From Apricaphanius iberus (Eukaryota > Chordata > Actinopteri > Cyprinodontiformes > Aphaniidae), in contig JAPXFQ010002085.1 of assembly GCA_028564705.1 (NCBI GenBank), positions 304,501 to 368,500 of the forward strand: 64,000 bases of DNA, given 5' to 3'. Below are positions 12,449 to 23,734 of this stretch, in pieces. The translations under genes and the position numbers were made by a program. The stretch's first letter is position 1. Every line of letters begins with the position of its first letter. The notes beneath the pieces are model-generated. The model worked only from the letters and a program-made list of their open reading frames with translations, was not told the DNA's origin and did not search any database.

Positions 12449-13200
12449 CGGTAATTGCCAATTAAGCATTTGATGTTAAAAAAAGTGGAGGTAGAGGTTT
12501 GGGCCGAGGGAGGATGAAAGGCACGATTGGCTGGGGAATGTGCATGAGGACTGCCTTGTATCTGACCGACGGGTGGGTGGGTGGGGGGTAGGATTCCTAA
12601 AGGGATTTCCTAATTCCTAAAGGTTAATAATTTAAAAAAAGTTAATAATTGGTTACCAAGACTTTATTTCATTAATTTTAACTGAGTTTTTAATTTAAAT
12701 TTAAATTTTTAATTTAATTTAATTTAAAAGCTCATTGAAAACGATGTAGTACATATGCTTGGCCTTGAGATGGCTGTTTGCCTCATGTGTGCTGTGCCTT
12801 ATGGTTTCCCCCTGCTTTCCTCCTCCTTACCTGGAAAGACGGTTTAAGAATGGCACTCCGCTTTTGCTTGGCTGAGGAGTAAATCCAGACAGCACTACTC
12901 TCCTCTCCCACAGGGTCCCTACTTATTTGAGGGGAATCAGAAACATCGCGCCAACTGTCCGCTTGCAGAAATATCCCCCTGCTGTCACACAGATGACACT
13001 TCCTAAATGGTCTGTGCAGCTGGGTATTATTAGATTATTGGTAGCAGGTAAAAAATATATTACTTTATCAGTGTATGGACTGATAAAATACAATTTCAAA
13101 AATTCCACCGTCTGTATAAAAGTGTAGTTCCAGCGCTGTACCACATTCCATTTTCTTCAAAAAGTGCTACTAGCTAACTTCAACTTCCGCTTAGGTGTGA
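12449..13200. other. Non-coding stretch
   Basis: No supported feature. A low-complexity AATTTAAATTT tract lies at about 12690-12730, and a G-rich run sits at 12568-12592. Confidence 0.4.
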
Positions 13201-13714
13201 GTAGAGTAAAGCCTAGTTTATATTCCAATTCAACAGCAAATTTTCATGCAGATGCAGACAATATTGACAAAGACGTTTTTTGTTTACAGTTCTCCGTTTC
13301 TTTTCTCTCCGTTCTCCATTGATTTTCCAGCGTTGCAAAGCAATTGTTGGAATTGGAAACAAATACTGCAGCCTTTGTTGTTCTTTTTCGACACCACTTT
13401 GTGTTCAAAATCACCAAAAGACCACATTATATAAACTATCCTTTCATCATAAAGCATGTAGTGCTCAAACGGTGCATTAAGTACTGATAACAGCGACTAT
13501 AGAGCACTGTTCCGGTGAAACGATTTATGGCTTTTCCTGAACTGACCAATCACAGGCATGCACTCTACGATGATGGAGACAGATAGTTAGAAAATGGACC
13601 TCTGCTCCGTCCGTCGTTGTGTAGGTGACATAGAGCCCTTGCGTCGATGGATAATGGTGCTGCGTCAATCCGTCTCCGTCAAAATGGAGTAGTATAAAGT
13701 AGGCTTTACTCTAC
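13201..13714. mobile_element. MITE copy A with about 22-bp terminal inverted repeats
   Basis: The left end reads GTAGAGTAAAGCCTAGTTTA and on. The right end, reverse-complemented, reads the same with one mismatch (CTAG to CTAC). The interior is homologous over most of its length to 28542-29167 (shared words: GTGTTCAAA-TCACCAAA, ATAAAGCATGTAGT, TTAGAAAAT, CTTGCGTC, GGATAATGG). Two related copies 15 kb apart identify it as a dispersed non-autonomous DNA element. It has no transposase frame. Confidence 0.75.
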
Positions 13715-14744
13715 AAGGTTCGGCTCCACCTTCTGCAGTTTTTAATTTACATTTGATTTGGTGCAAAGCTGTTAATAATCTGAAAGAATAAAGCCAGTCA
13801 GACTACCTCTAACAAGACAGATTCCGTTACCGCTCATGTTTGTTTGTCTACTCTTCTGTTTCCTCACCATCTTGTTCTGCCTCCTGGTTTTCATCACTGG
13901 TTTATAAGTTCACAAATTTTTACCTTTCTTTGACTCCAAATCCACCACAACAAACTGAAGGGTACACTGAAACTGATCTTGGAGAAATGACACCCATATT
14001 AAGAAAAACTTTATATTTGCATAAAGTTGTGTGTGCGTTGGTAAAAGAGCGTAAGAGAAGCAGTCAGGATTTCTTCAGTGTGTTCGGTTTGGTTTATAGC
14101 AGATGGGCCTACTGTGACCCACAGGCAAAAACACTCACAAATATGCTCACCCTTCTTAGCGCACACATCCACTCAGGATATATAAATATACAGCGACTTC
14201 ACATTTATTCGGCCAGCTCTTATAACCATGCTCATAAAGGCTTAATGTTCTGATTAATATATATGTGGGGTTTCCCCCCATTTTTCTTTAATGTTCATCT
14301 GAGCCAACAGGCTCTGACTTATCCACAAACATCCACAAATTCAGATCCATTACTTTACTGCTGCTGTGTTTATTATTATAGTTTATTCGAGTTTCCATGC
14401 AATCTCAGGCTGACACAGTGTGAGACTTTTCAAATCATGTCTTATTTAGAATTACAGTAGACTTTAGTATAGTAAAAAAAATTGACATTTAATAGTTTTG
14501 ATTAAACATAATTTGTGCAGTCAGGTCAAAGGAAATGTTATTTCTAAAGGAAGTGGTTTCATAAACTATCTCAAACCGGTTTTAATATAAAATGTTGCTT
14601 TTTAGCACCAGCATAGCTGTTCTGCTTCATTTTTCTTTAAAAGTAGCTTTTTTTAATACACTAAAATCACTTTGTTCTCATGTCTTGGCTGGTTCGTCAT
14701 CTAATGTCGTTATTTGTCCTTTGTTTTTAATGGTCATTGGTGGC
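13715..14744. other. Non-coding stretch
   Basis: A forward frame of 137 codons (13840-14253) has no recognisable domain and looks like chance. No other feature seen. Confidence 0.4.
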
Positions 14745-14999
14745 TAGATTGTCAAAAGTCATCCAGGTTGCCATATTCCTGACCCTGGTCATATTCTGAC
14801 CAAGAACTCACCCTTAAATAATCTTTCACCAGCTACATTTTTCTGCTCCTGAGACCATCTACACTATAATATGACAAAACGAACCAACACAGAGGACTCA
14901 AGAGACTACAGTAAGGACTCAATTTATGCAGGCACTGGAATGGTGAAGTGTCCTCATGGAGTTGGGCCTAGGAGGTATCAGGGCTTTCTTCTCCCCAAC
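14745..14999. repeat. Duplicated repeat block (partner at 29670-29934)
   Basis: The block from CCTGACCCTGG through CAACACAGAGGACTCAAGAG and ACTCAATTTATGCAGGCACT to the hAT junction recurs at 29670-29934 with moderate divergence and small indels. Both copies run into the same hAT-type end (TAGGGCTGCAGC here, TAGGGGTGCAGC there). The last 8 bases (TCCCCAAC, 14992-14999) are the left target duplication of the hAT element. Confidence 0.75.
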
Positions 15000-16169
15000 T
15001 AGGGCTGCAGCTATCAATTCTTTTTGTAATTGATTAACCTAGCACTTTATCGATCGATTAATCAATCAATCAATCAATCAGATAATTTGTTTTACATTTC
15101 TAAACAACCAAAAACAATAATGCAAAACAAAAATTATGTGGCAGTAAAATGATCAAGCATTTGCCTTTTACTTCTTTAAAAACAACAACAGAGAACTCCA
15201 ACTGCAGCATAATTACGAGTTATAAATGTCAGTCCGAACAATTAAACAAAAATACAGTTAAGTGAACTTACTGTGAAATATGTATAATATGTAAACTATG
15301 AATACAAACTTAAATAGTAACGGCCATTTGGTATTAATTTTGTCTTCTTAATACTACATTACAAAAAAGGAAATAATACATCATTTCTGGGGTTAGCATA
15401 TTTGCTATGGTAACCTTGCAACCTGTGCGTTTGTGAACATGTACTGTGCGTGAGAAAGAGTGAGGGAGATGAGGATGCATGCGTGTTTGTGTGTGAAGGG
15501 GCTCTTTTTTACACACAGCTATTAAAAACAAAGATTTTCCTTCTCTCCTTAAAAAAATTCTCCATCTACACATAACAGGATATATGCATTTTTCGGCATA
15601 TCCACAGACATGGCTAACCTGTACGAAGTAGTAGTTGTCCCAAATCCTATGCGCTCAGAGTAACTTTCTATCCTCTAACTTCAGCACGCAGAAGTCATAG
15701 AGCTTGTAAAAGCAAGCGAGAAAAACGCGCTTTGACAATCGATGATGCCAACACAGCTCTGAGGGCATAGATGATGTTTCTGAGTGTAAACACAGGTCAC
15801 ACAATTGATGTTTGAGCTTTTGTGTTGCAGATAGTGACGTTAGGGCACTTGAAACTTAAAACGTTTTCATCCGTCCACACGCAGAGATGAAAACGGAGAA
15901 AACGCAGAGCTCTACTTTGGCCTGAGTTTTTAAAAATGTTCCTTTTTGGTGCCGAAAATCTCCATTTTGTGAGATACCCGGCTACGTGCTGACAAGGCTA
16001 TAGGCCTACTCTCTCGCAGTTGAATGTGAATAAGTTTACTACTTAAAAACATCAAAGCTAAACATATCTAGTCAAACTGCATCATGCATCATGACATCGC
16101 TACAAATATAATATGCGATTAAAATTAGCAAACATCAATGTATATAGGCTTAGGTTACATTATGTTGTT

Positions 16170-16774
16170 TGTTGGCTTTGAAATCTATCCCATGCGGTCA
16201 GCCACTCACTTTCCGGAAGGTATGGGGCGCCAACATTCAGAACCCCGGCGGAAAGTTTTCCAAAATAAAGGTCAGAACTGAGAGACAGAGAGAGCAAATA
16301 AGACACAAACACCAGATATCTGTTTCACACTGGACGCACCTGCAGGTGGGGTCAGCAAGAACTGAACCAACCACTCTACAAGGTTGTACCATTTTTATTA
16401 AGGAAGAACAAAGAACGTATTCACATGACTTATTCTCCTCCCACTAAACCTTATCAGACCACACGTTAGTCCCAAGGTTTCCTCCTGACCTAATTGATGG
16501 CCGTACCATGGAGTAGGCTTTTCTGGCCCTTCCTCCCTACACCGGGCTTCCATTCTTATCTAAAGACATCCTGTTTTTACAGCCTGCAATAAACTTACCC
16601 AAGAGTTTTATGACTTAAAAGCTTATCCCAGTTAAATACTGGTCAAGGATATGTTTTACAACCATGCATAATAGAAACAGACTTTTACCTTCTGAATGCT
16701 AACTAAAGATTATATAAAACATATTTAATACGAGACTGTATATAAAATAGCCCCAAAAAATATAACATACAACA
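16170..16774 (-). repeat. Retroviral 3' LTR
   Basis: It is 605 bp, TG...CA, and matches 26953-27552. A minus-strand AATAAA lies at 16394-16399 and is a possible polyadenylation signal. Relative to the other LTR it has a 3-bp insertion near 16229, short indels near 16410 and a few substitutions, for example in the AAATACTGG/AAATACTGT region. Confidence 0.95.
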
Positions 16775-16775
16775 A

Positions 16776-16787
16776 ATCCCTCTTTCA
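16776..16787 (-). other. Polypurine tract
   Basis: On the minus strand the 3' LTR is directly preceded by GAAAGAGGGATT. A purine run at this place primes plus-strand DNA synthesis in retroviruses. The env stop codon lies only a few bases upstream (16790-16792). Confidence 0.8.
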
Positions 16788-16789
16788 AT

Positions 16790-18724
16790 CTATTCGAAAA
16801 TAGATTGACCATTCCTCTGTACTTCTCCTTCAGGCTCCATGTGAGGGATTAACAGATATTGACCTTGCATATTATTACCAACAGCTTTGTCAATGCACTT
16901 TATGAGTAATGAACGTATACAAGGGATACAACAACATCCACATAACACCATAGTTGACACAAATACTGCTAAAGAAACCATTATAGACATTGCAAGAGTT
17001 TTCCATTTTCCAAACATATTATTTAACAAATCGTCCCACATTGAGGTATCTACACCTGATTGTTCTTTTAGCCTATTTGAAAGTATCCTAAGTCCTTCTA
17101 CTGCCCTAGTTAGTTTACCATCTGCATTAGTATTATTAGGGATAAACATACAGCATTGATCACCAAATATTGAACAGACACCACCCTTTTCAGCTAAGAG
17201 CATGTCAACTGCTATTGTATTTTGAAAAGCCATTAAGGAGGTGGCTTTAAGTTGCTCATGTACAGCCTCAAACCCATCTCTAGTTTTATTGGCTAATTTC
17301 TGTACATTATAGTGTATATAATTTATTCTGTCCACGTTCTTATTCAAAGTGCACCACCAACAAATACTTGATTCCCAACCTGCTGAGATCTGATTAACCA
17401 ATTTATATTCGTCTGGAACACCTCTAGGAACTCCAATGGCATCAATATAAGTTGGATCATCTTCATGGCCTATGTCCCTCTTTCTAACATGATTATTCAA
17501 AGTGAGAAAAGTCTGGTCTCCTGTGGGATCATAAGTAAATATTGCTACTGGCATAATTAATGTAACGGGTGCACACAATCCTGTCCAATTACTAGGTAAA
17601 ATGGAGCGGAGGATTTTTCCTCCACACCACCACCAAATATCAGCCCGAGCCTGAAAAGATTTAATAGAAGTTTGGATTGAATTGCAATATGTAATGTTGA
17701 CTGAACCCACTACTTTATTTCCGGGCTTACCATTTTTGAAACAAGTAAAATTATTTTGAGCAACATTACTATCAAAGAAGGGTGGGGTAGCTCTGTTATC
17801 AGCTATAGGGAATAATTTTTCCCAGTTACTACAATCTTTTACTGGATTTTCACTAGACAGCAGGGAAACCAGACAAGTTGTGTTGAGCTCAACCGGTGCA
17901 GGGACCACCTTGAGAATAGGTCTGGCTCCCATGCACACAACACAGTCCTGCCTCGCTTCTTGTCCTGCCTGTTCTACCATAAGCAACCAATTATTAGTGG
18001 AGCCTCCCACACCTGTCATAATTTCAAAGTAATCGTCCACAGATAGTGCTTCTTTAATTATACTACCTCTTGCTGCTGAGGCCTGATTTTGACTTACCGA
18101 GGTGGAAGCATTAAGAGAGTCTTGACAGATTATAATAGGAAATTGAACATCTTTTCCCCCTTTATAAACCCAAATTATAAAGAGAGTACAACCTTGCCCA
18201 TTCTGGAGATGTTTTAAGGGGAGGAGATCACTTTTAGTTAAATTAACAGTAAGAAGTAATTTATCTGCAACCTTATCCAATTTAACCAAAGGACGCATGT
18301 GTTTTGCAAAAGCTGTAGTAGTGTACCTTCTCCAGTCATATCCTAGGGGATCAGCAATTAAAGTGGACCAACTAGTATCTTTTTGATCATTTGTTATGTA
18401 CCACAAGGGGTAGGTTTTATATTTACTTGCTTGTTGTCCCTTATAAACTAATGTATTTAAGGGAATAGTAATCACTGCAGATCGTCCTCTTGGTATGCAA
18501 AATTGAGAAAATCCACGATGTGCGGCTAAAGTGCCACACAGTGAAGAGGGAGATGATTTAGCCATTAAGTTTCTTCTCGGTCTAATTGAGTGAACTCCAA
18601 CCTGTGTTTGATTTGTAGAACTATTATAGGGCCATTCACCACAACAGTAGAAGATAATATTGACCAATAACACCATGCAAAAACCTGTGGCGCACAGCAC
18701 CTTCTTATTTTCCCAAAGATGCAT
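16790..18724 (-). CDS. env: Retroviral envelope glycoprotein, uninterrupted
   Basis: 644 codons from an ATG at 18724, with no stop or shift. Visible in order: an N-terminal hydrophobic segment (about residues 9-28, signal-like); a surface subunit with about ten N-glycosylation sequons over the whole protein (for example N161, N205, N281, N325, N343, N379) and a CVVC motif (261-264); a furin-type site RKR (414-416); a transmembrane subunit with a CWWC (455-458), a helical region (about 465-510), a CX6CC motif (C517, C524-C525) and a membrane anchor (about 575-598) followed by a Cys-rich tail. Known for the family: the SU CXXC and TM CX6CC allow a disulfide between subunits, as in gammaretroviruses. 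The residues right after the cleavage site are acidic, not hydrophobic, so any fusion segment is probably internal. Whether it is expressed or co-opted cannot be told. Confidence 0.93.
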   Translation of the reverse strand: MHLWENKKVLCATGFCMVLLVNIIFYCCGEWPYNSSTNQTQVGVHSIRPRRNLMAKSSPSSLCGTLAAHRGFSQFCIPRGRSAVITIPLNTLVYKGQQASKYKTYPLWYITNDQKDTSWSTLIADPLGYDWRRYTTTAFAKHMRPLVKLDKVADKLLLTVNLTKSDLLPLKHLQNGQGCTLFIIWVYKGGKDVQFPIIICQDSLNASTSVSQNQASAARGSIIKEALSVDDYFEIMTGVGGSTNNWLLMVEQAGQEARQDCVVCMGARPILKVVPAPVELNTTCLVSLLSSENPVKDCSNWEKLFPIADNRATPPFFDSNVAQNNFTCFKNGKPGNKVVGSVNITYCNSIQTSIKSFQARADIWWWCGGKILRSILPSNWTGLCAPVTLIMPVAIFTYDPTGDQTFLTLNNHVRKRDIGHEDDPTYIDAIGVPRGVPDEYKLVNQISAGWESSICWWCTLNKNVDRINYIHYNVQKLANKTRDGFEAVHEQLKATSLMAFQNTIAVDMLLAEKGGVCSIFGDQCCMFIPNNTNADGKLTRAVEGLRILSNRLKEQSGVDTSMWDDLLNNMFGKWKTLAMSIMVSLAVFVSTMVLCGCCCIPCIRSLLIKCIDKAVGNNMQGQYLLIPHMEPEGEVQRNGQSIFE

Positions 18725-19657
18725 ATTTTCTGTTGGTGGTGTGATCCTATGTTTATTTTAACAAAGGAAGGGTGTCTGTTTTTCTTTATCTTTACCTTTA
18801 AGCAATATTTTTATTTTATTAATTTATTTTTATTGTTTTTTTTTTTTAACCCAATTCAATATTCTTTTAGTACAAGGCAAACTCTAGCAATTGTCACCAA
18901 CCTCAAAAACATCTACAGAAAAACATATCATGAAAAAAGATAATTGAAACAAAGATTTAGTAATCAAGTCAACCTAATTATGATTTAAACACCCCTTAAA
19001 ATGTTTTAGCGTATTAATAAAAACTTTTATAAAACCGTAAAAACTGAATATTATGACAAAATCCTACAAATTTACTACTTAAAAAGTCTTTGACACCCTC
19101 TTAGGCAGTGTCTAACAATCTGCACCTGTGAAATAAAAATTGGTTAAAGAACCTGTAAAAAATAGAAAAATGATTAATAAATGTTCAGTCTTTATATTTG
19201 TATTCTCTAGTCTTCACTCTTGTTTATTCCTCTATCACCAAGCGGCTGCAAGTGATGAGATGATTCAGTAGAGTGGGCTCTTTATTTCTTCCAATCTATG
19301 CAGATCGCCCTCAATGAAATGACAGCTACTTCATTAACTGAACATTTCCCCCAGTAAACACAAATACACAGACAGGCCCCGCCTCCAATAGCTTCCTTCA
19401 CCGATTGTGAAGTGGTTAAAACCTGCTGTGTAATGTGTTAGATGTCTTGCGATCTTTTCTCTTCTGTATAATCCCTCTTCGAGAAAAGCAAGCCCAAATT
19501 GCTTATCTCGCCCAATTTCGGCACATATAGATCACACTGAATGATCACAGCAACCGGAACCAATCTTCTGGGTGGGCCAAGCCCCGCCTCCCGGCTTCGG
19601 CAGTTGACACTGCCTAGTCAGAACCGACACCACCCACTGCAGAGAGATTCCCCCAGG
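18725..19657 (-). other. Non-coding interval between integrase and env
   Basis: About 930 bp inside the provirus with no open frame of recognisable content on the coding strand. It is GC-rich near the integrase end (19560-19657) and AT-rich with a poly-pyrimidine/poly-T tract near env (18780-18850 on the plus strand). It probably holds the env splice acceptor, which I could not place. Related class I retroviruses often have pol overlapping or nearly abutting env, so this gap is unusually long. Confidence 0.6.
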
Positions 19658-21577
19658 TCAGCAGAGAGCTGCTGCAGGACAGGAGGGGGGGTCGGGGGCA
19701 GGAGCACACTGGGACCAGTGAAACCAAGTAGAACCTTTCCCACGCAGCTGGACAGCGTGAGTTATACAAGCAGCAACCTGGAACGGGCCAGACCAGCGGG
19801 GCTCCTGCCACTTTCTCTTATACACCTTCAGCCAAACTCGCCCAGCCTCGGAAGCAGACGCCGCAGGTCCCTGCACGTCACGGGGAGCCGGAAGGAAAGA
19901 GGAGACCAGGCCCTTCAGCTGCTGATGATCACTTCGAGGGTCCGGATCAGGATGCGGTGAAACCTGTGGTTCTCTGCCTGCCCACGGACCAGGGAAAATC
20001 CTGCCAGTAAACATCTCATAAGAAGTGAGACCTTTTGTCTTACAGACAGATGACCTAATGGCCATCAGAGCAATAGGAAGAGCATCCAACCAATTAAGCC
20101 CCGTCTGAGCTGAAATCTTCGCCAGCTTCAACTTTAAAGTAGAATTAGAACGCTCGATGACACCTTGCGATTGCGGACGATAAACAGTGCCGAACTTGTG
20201 GGTTATTCCCATCTGTTCCTCAACCTGTCGGAGATGTTTATTTTTAAAATGTGTGCCATTGTCAGACCTGACCTTAGTCGGAAAGCCATGGCACGGAATC
20301 CAGTGGTTAATCAAAGATTTCACCACCGTTTGAGAATCCTCCCGTCTAGCAGGAAAAGCAGAAACCCACGAGGTCAGTGAATCAATCATCACTAACAGGT
20401 AACGGAAACCTCTAACAGGGTTCACCATATCTGTATAATCGATCACGATCTCCTCGCCAGGCCTGCACAAGTCCTGGAAGGCTCCCATTTCTGGCTTGAT
20501 AGTAGGCTTAGGATTAAATTGACCACACACCACACATTCACTCAAAAAACGCTTAATCAAATGTGGCAGGAAGGGATGCCACCAAAAACAAAGATTACGT
20601 TTCATCTGAGTATATGACACATGTGCCACACCATGAGCCTCCTGAAAAAGGGTGGGTTTTAACGCGGCAGGTAAAACCAAACGGCCATCAGGCCCGCGCC
20701 AAAAACCATCAGAAAAAACAGCACCTCTATCCTTCCACACAGTCATCTCCTGTGACGCAGCAGCCTGCTGCGCCAACTGCACTTCCTCAGCAAAACTGTC
20801 TGACATTTCCTGTGCTGATGTGACAATCAGCTGCGTGTGGACATGTGACAGGTAACCCGCGGCCTCTTTTGCAGCCAAATCTGCCGCAGCATTTCCCCGC
20901 GCGTCAACAGTGTCAGCCTTGCTGTGACCCTTACACTTAAGAACAGCGAGGTTAGCTGGTAACATGACAACATCCAAAAGCTCCATAATATCTGCATGAT
21001 GCTGTATAGGCTTACCAGTAGTGGTAACAAAACCTGATCTTTTCCACTGTGGTAATTCATAATGTATGACAGAAAACCCGTAGTTCGAATCAGTGTAGAT
21101 CGTTACATCTTTATCTCTGCCCCATTTGCATGCTTCAATAAGAGCCCTTATCTCAGCGCGCTGTGCGCTCTGCTTGCCGTCAAGCTTCCCTGAAACGACA
21201 GTCTGTAGTGAATCCCCAGTTTGCTCAACAACTGCAAAACCTGATCTCAACTGCCCTTGCGAATCCCTAAAACAGCAACCATCTGTATAGAGCACAAAAC
21301 CTGTAGGCAAGGGAACAGATCGCAAATCAGGACGTATCTTTTGAGCAACCGAATTCAGTCTGACACAGTCATGCTGCTCCCCAGAGGTGGTCATTTGGTC
21401 AGCCATGTTTATTCTTTCATGCGTAAAAATAATGTTCGGTGCTTCCAAAACTCTGCTAATTCGCTGTTGACGCAAAGTTGAAAGAGTAAACATCTCAGAA
21501 TTAACCAATGCCATGACTCCATGAGATGTCAAAACATGAAGTGGATAACCCCTGACAATGTGTGATGTTTTTTCCAC
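19658..21577 (-). pseudogene. pol: Pol C-terminal part: RT connection, RNase H and integrase
   Basis: 639 open codons. There is no ATG at the start (the frame opens with GTG just past the RT stop), so this is a continuation of pol, not a separate gene. RNase H: D98 (YTDG), E142 and D163 (YTDSN). Integrase zinc finger: H315, H319, C348, C351. Integrase core: D380, D439 and E475, a DX35E triad. The C-terminal module contains VYKRKWQEPRW and TWFHWSQC, as in the MLV-like class. These enzymes degrade the RNA template and insert the DNA copy into host chromosomes. Its frame equals that of gag and protease but differs from the RT segment before it, with the change at about 21577-21580, consistent with one missing base. 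Stop at 19658. Confidence 0.9.
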
Positions 21578-22797
21578 TAGATGAGCAATACCTGCTGCAT
21601 GTCTCGTGCAAGGTGGCGTCTGATTTCAATAGCTTGCAGCTTTATGCTAAGATACATAAGAATGTGTCTCTGACCTCCTTTTTTCTGAAACAAAATGCCA
21701 TTAATAACCCCATCTGTCTCTGATGTGTTGAGAAAAAATGGACATGTATAGTCAGGAGTGGCTAAATCAGCTGCTTGTGCTAGAGCCTGTTTCAACTTAA
21801 TAAATGCCTCCTCAGCTGGTATGTCCCATACTAATTTAGCATGCAGATTTTTCATACCATGAGCATTTACAAGCGCTCTGAGTGGTGTAGTTAGGTTCGT
21901 GTAGTTAGGCACATAATGTCTGGAAAAATTTGTCAGTCCCAGAAATGACAGCATTGATTTAACAGTGAGCGGTTTAGAATGAGCCAAAATAGCATTCTTG
22001 TGGGTGTCAGTCAGTCCAGCGCCTTGAGCTGTCACCTTCCGCCCCAGGAACTGGACCTCCTGCCTGACCAACTGAAGCTTATCGCGGGAGACTTTGAATC
22101 CCTCTTTTCCCAAATGTTGTAACACAACTAGAGTAGCTTCTATGCACGTTTCAACAGTAGGGGCCGCTAAAAGCAAATCATCCACATACTGGGTCAGAAC
22201 ACAGCCTGGAGGGAGCTGTACAGTGCTTAATGACTGCTTCAATACCTGATTAAACAAACCTGGACTCAAAGCGAAGCCCTGCGGAAGCCTACTATAACGT
22301 AGCTTCCTTCCCCTGAATGTAAATGAAAAAATATCCCTGACAGAAGGATGGAGCGGTAAACAGAAAAACGCATTAGCCAAATCTATGCAGGTAAACCATT
22401 TCAAATCAGGAGTAAGGGATGCCAGAGCTGTATACGGATTAGGTGTAGCAATGGGAGGGGTTTTGAGGGCCTCATTGACAGCACGCAAATCATGTGCCAT
22501 TCTGTATTTACCAGTACCTTGTTTTTCCACAGGAAGAATAGGGGTGTTATATGGAGAATCCGATGGTTCTAAAACTCCTACTTCAAGTAAACCTGCAATA
22601 GTGTCTGCAATACCTTCCTCAGCCTGAGGTTTATGTGGATACTGCGGACGCCAAATTGGATCAGAATGTTTCATCTCAAATGCGATGGGTGTGGTTTGCA
22701 CTAGACCGACATCAGTGGGCCCATCTGACCACAATGAGTCAGGCACGACCTTTAAGGCCTCCACTGCATCAGGATGATCTGTTTTTTTCTCTGCCAT
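21577..22797 (-). pseudogene. pol: Pol reverse transcriptase segment, frame-shifted relative to its neighbours
   Basis: 406 open codons with the RT palm: LPQG at 161-164 and the catalytic YVDD at 194-197, preceded by fingers text (YRMAHDLRAVNEA) and followed by thumb/connection sequence. It overlaps the protease frame by 29 bp. Relative to protease it lies in the +1 frame, with the change at a run of seven A (minus strand, plus coordinates 22782-22788). Relative to the RNase H/integrase frame it is shifted back at about 21577. Two compensating single-base changes therefore isolate RT. They may be real mutations or homopolymer errors in the assembly. A -1 slip at the A-run would not enter this frame, so programmed -1 shifting does not explain it. 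Confidence 0.9.
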
Positions 22798-23734
22798 GAT
22801 TCCTAGAAAGCTGCAAATGTTCCAAAATGGTAGTATCTGAGAGCTGCGTGTCTATTTTGTACATCTGAGAAGAAGGAGAAAAAGAGACTGAAGGTATCTG
22901 GGTAGGAACCCAATCCTTTAGTGTAACTCCTCTTTTAACCATTCCCCCCAAATCTTTAGCTTGATGTTTTGGATGCAACAATAGCGATACGTGAGGAAGC
23001 GCTTCAGCTTCCATCATATACCATTTATGCTGCTCTGAAGTCAGATCAGCAAACAGTGCAACACCCTCCTTCCCCACAAAGCATGGACCCGAAGCCACAT
23101 ACCAAGTTTGTCCTTCAAGTTCTGTTTCAAATTTCTCCTGATATAAAGTAGGATCGCCCCGCTCATATAGGAAGGTAACATGGAAAGGGTCAGGCGGTGG
23201 AACAAAAGGCTGGAGTTCAAGCAGCCACGGCTTCCAGTATCTCAGAAATTCAGCCGCAGAAGATTCACGTGCAGACATCGTAGTCAATCTGGCCCAGAAA
23301 ATATCAGCCACTTGTGAAGTGTCATCTTTCAGCAAAAATTGACCACTCATGGTGTCACAGCAATGTGTATGTCCATTCGGAAAAGTCACCATAAGTCCAT
23401 CAGGGGTACACAGGATAGTAGCACCCAGTTTGATAAGCAGATCTCTGCCTAACAAGTTGACAGGCGTGGTTTGAGCAATGACAAAAGGATGTGATAGTCT
23501 TTGATCTCCCACTGTAACAGGCAATGGTTGAGTAACAGGGAGAATCATCGGAGCCCCAGAGATGCCCATTATAGACACTGTGTTCCCAGAAAAATTGACG
23601 TCTGGTAAAACTCTGTCCAGCGTGCTGAAAGTAGCACCAGTGTCCACCAAGAATGGCAATGGATGTGCATGTACGTCCATTGTGAGCATTGGATCCCCCC
23701 TTGTCCTGCTCACCAAGGTACTCCGTGGGCATTG
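22769..23734 (-). CDS. pro: Retroviral aspartic protease with pro-pol linker
   Basis: The frame is open from the codon after the gag UGA (23735-23737) to a stop at 22769, and is the same frame as gag. There is no ATG, so expression would need stop-codon readthrough, as known for gamma- and epsilon-type retroviruses. The active site LVDTGATFS lies about 30 codons downstream of the UGA, and the flap/second-lobe motif LLGRDLLIKLG follows about 75 residues later. The protein cleaves Gag and Gag-Pol during maturation. The region after the protease (about the last 150 codons) has no motif I recognise and probably links to RT. It ends at a frame change in an A-run; see the RT entry. Confidence 0.85.
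   Translation of the reverse strand, partial: QCPRSTLVSRTRGDPMLTMDVHAHPLPFLVDTGATFSTLDRVLPDVNFSGNTVSIMGISGAPMILPVTQPLPVTVGDQRLSHPFVIAQTTPVNLLGRDLLIKLGATILCTPDGLMVTFPNGHTHCCDTMSGQFLLKDDTSQVADIFWARLTTMSARESSAAEFLRYWKPWLLELQPFVPPPDPFHVTFLYERGDPTLYQEKFETELEGQTWYVASGPCFVGKEGVALFADLTSEQHKWYMMEAEALPHVSLLLHPKHQAKDLGGMVKRGVTLKDWVPTQIPSVSFSPSSQMYKIDTQLSDTTILEHLQLSRNHGREKNRSS

Noticed and set aside
12927..13144. Possible host exon after CTCCTCTCCCACAG
   Set aside because: The acceptor-like text is not followed by a recognisable protein, and open frames on both strands overlap with no supporting pattern.
19541..19960. Forward 139-codon frame
   Set aside because: Antisense shadow of the retroviral integrase end and the following GC-rich gap; no recognisable content.
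22782..22788. A AAA AAC slippery heptamer at the retroviral protease/RT overlap as a -1 frameshift site
   Set aside because: The heptamer is in phase with protease, but a -1 slip leads to the third frame, not to RT, which is +1. A homopolymer length change explains the break better.
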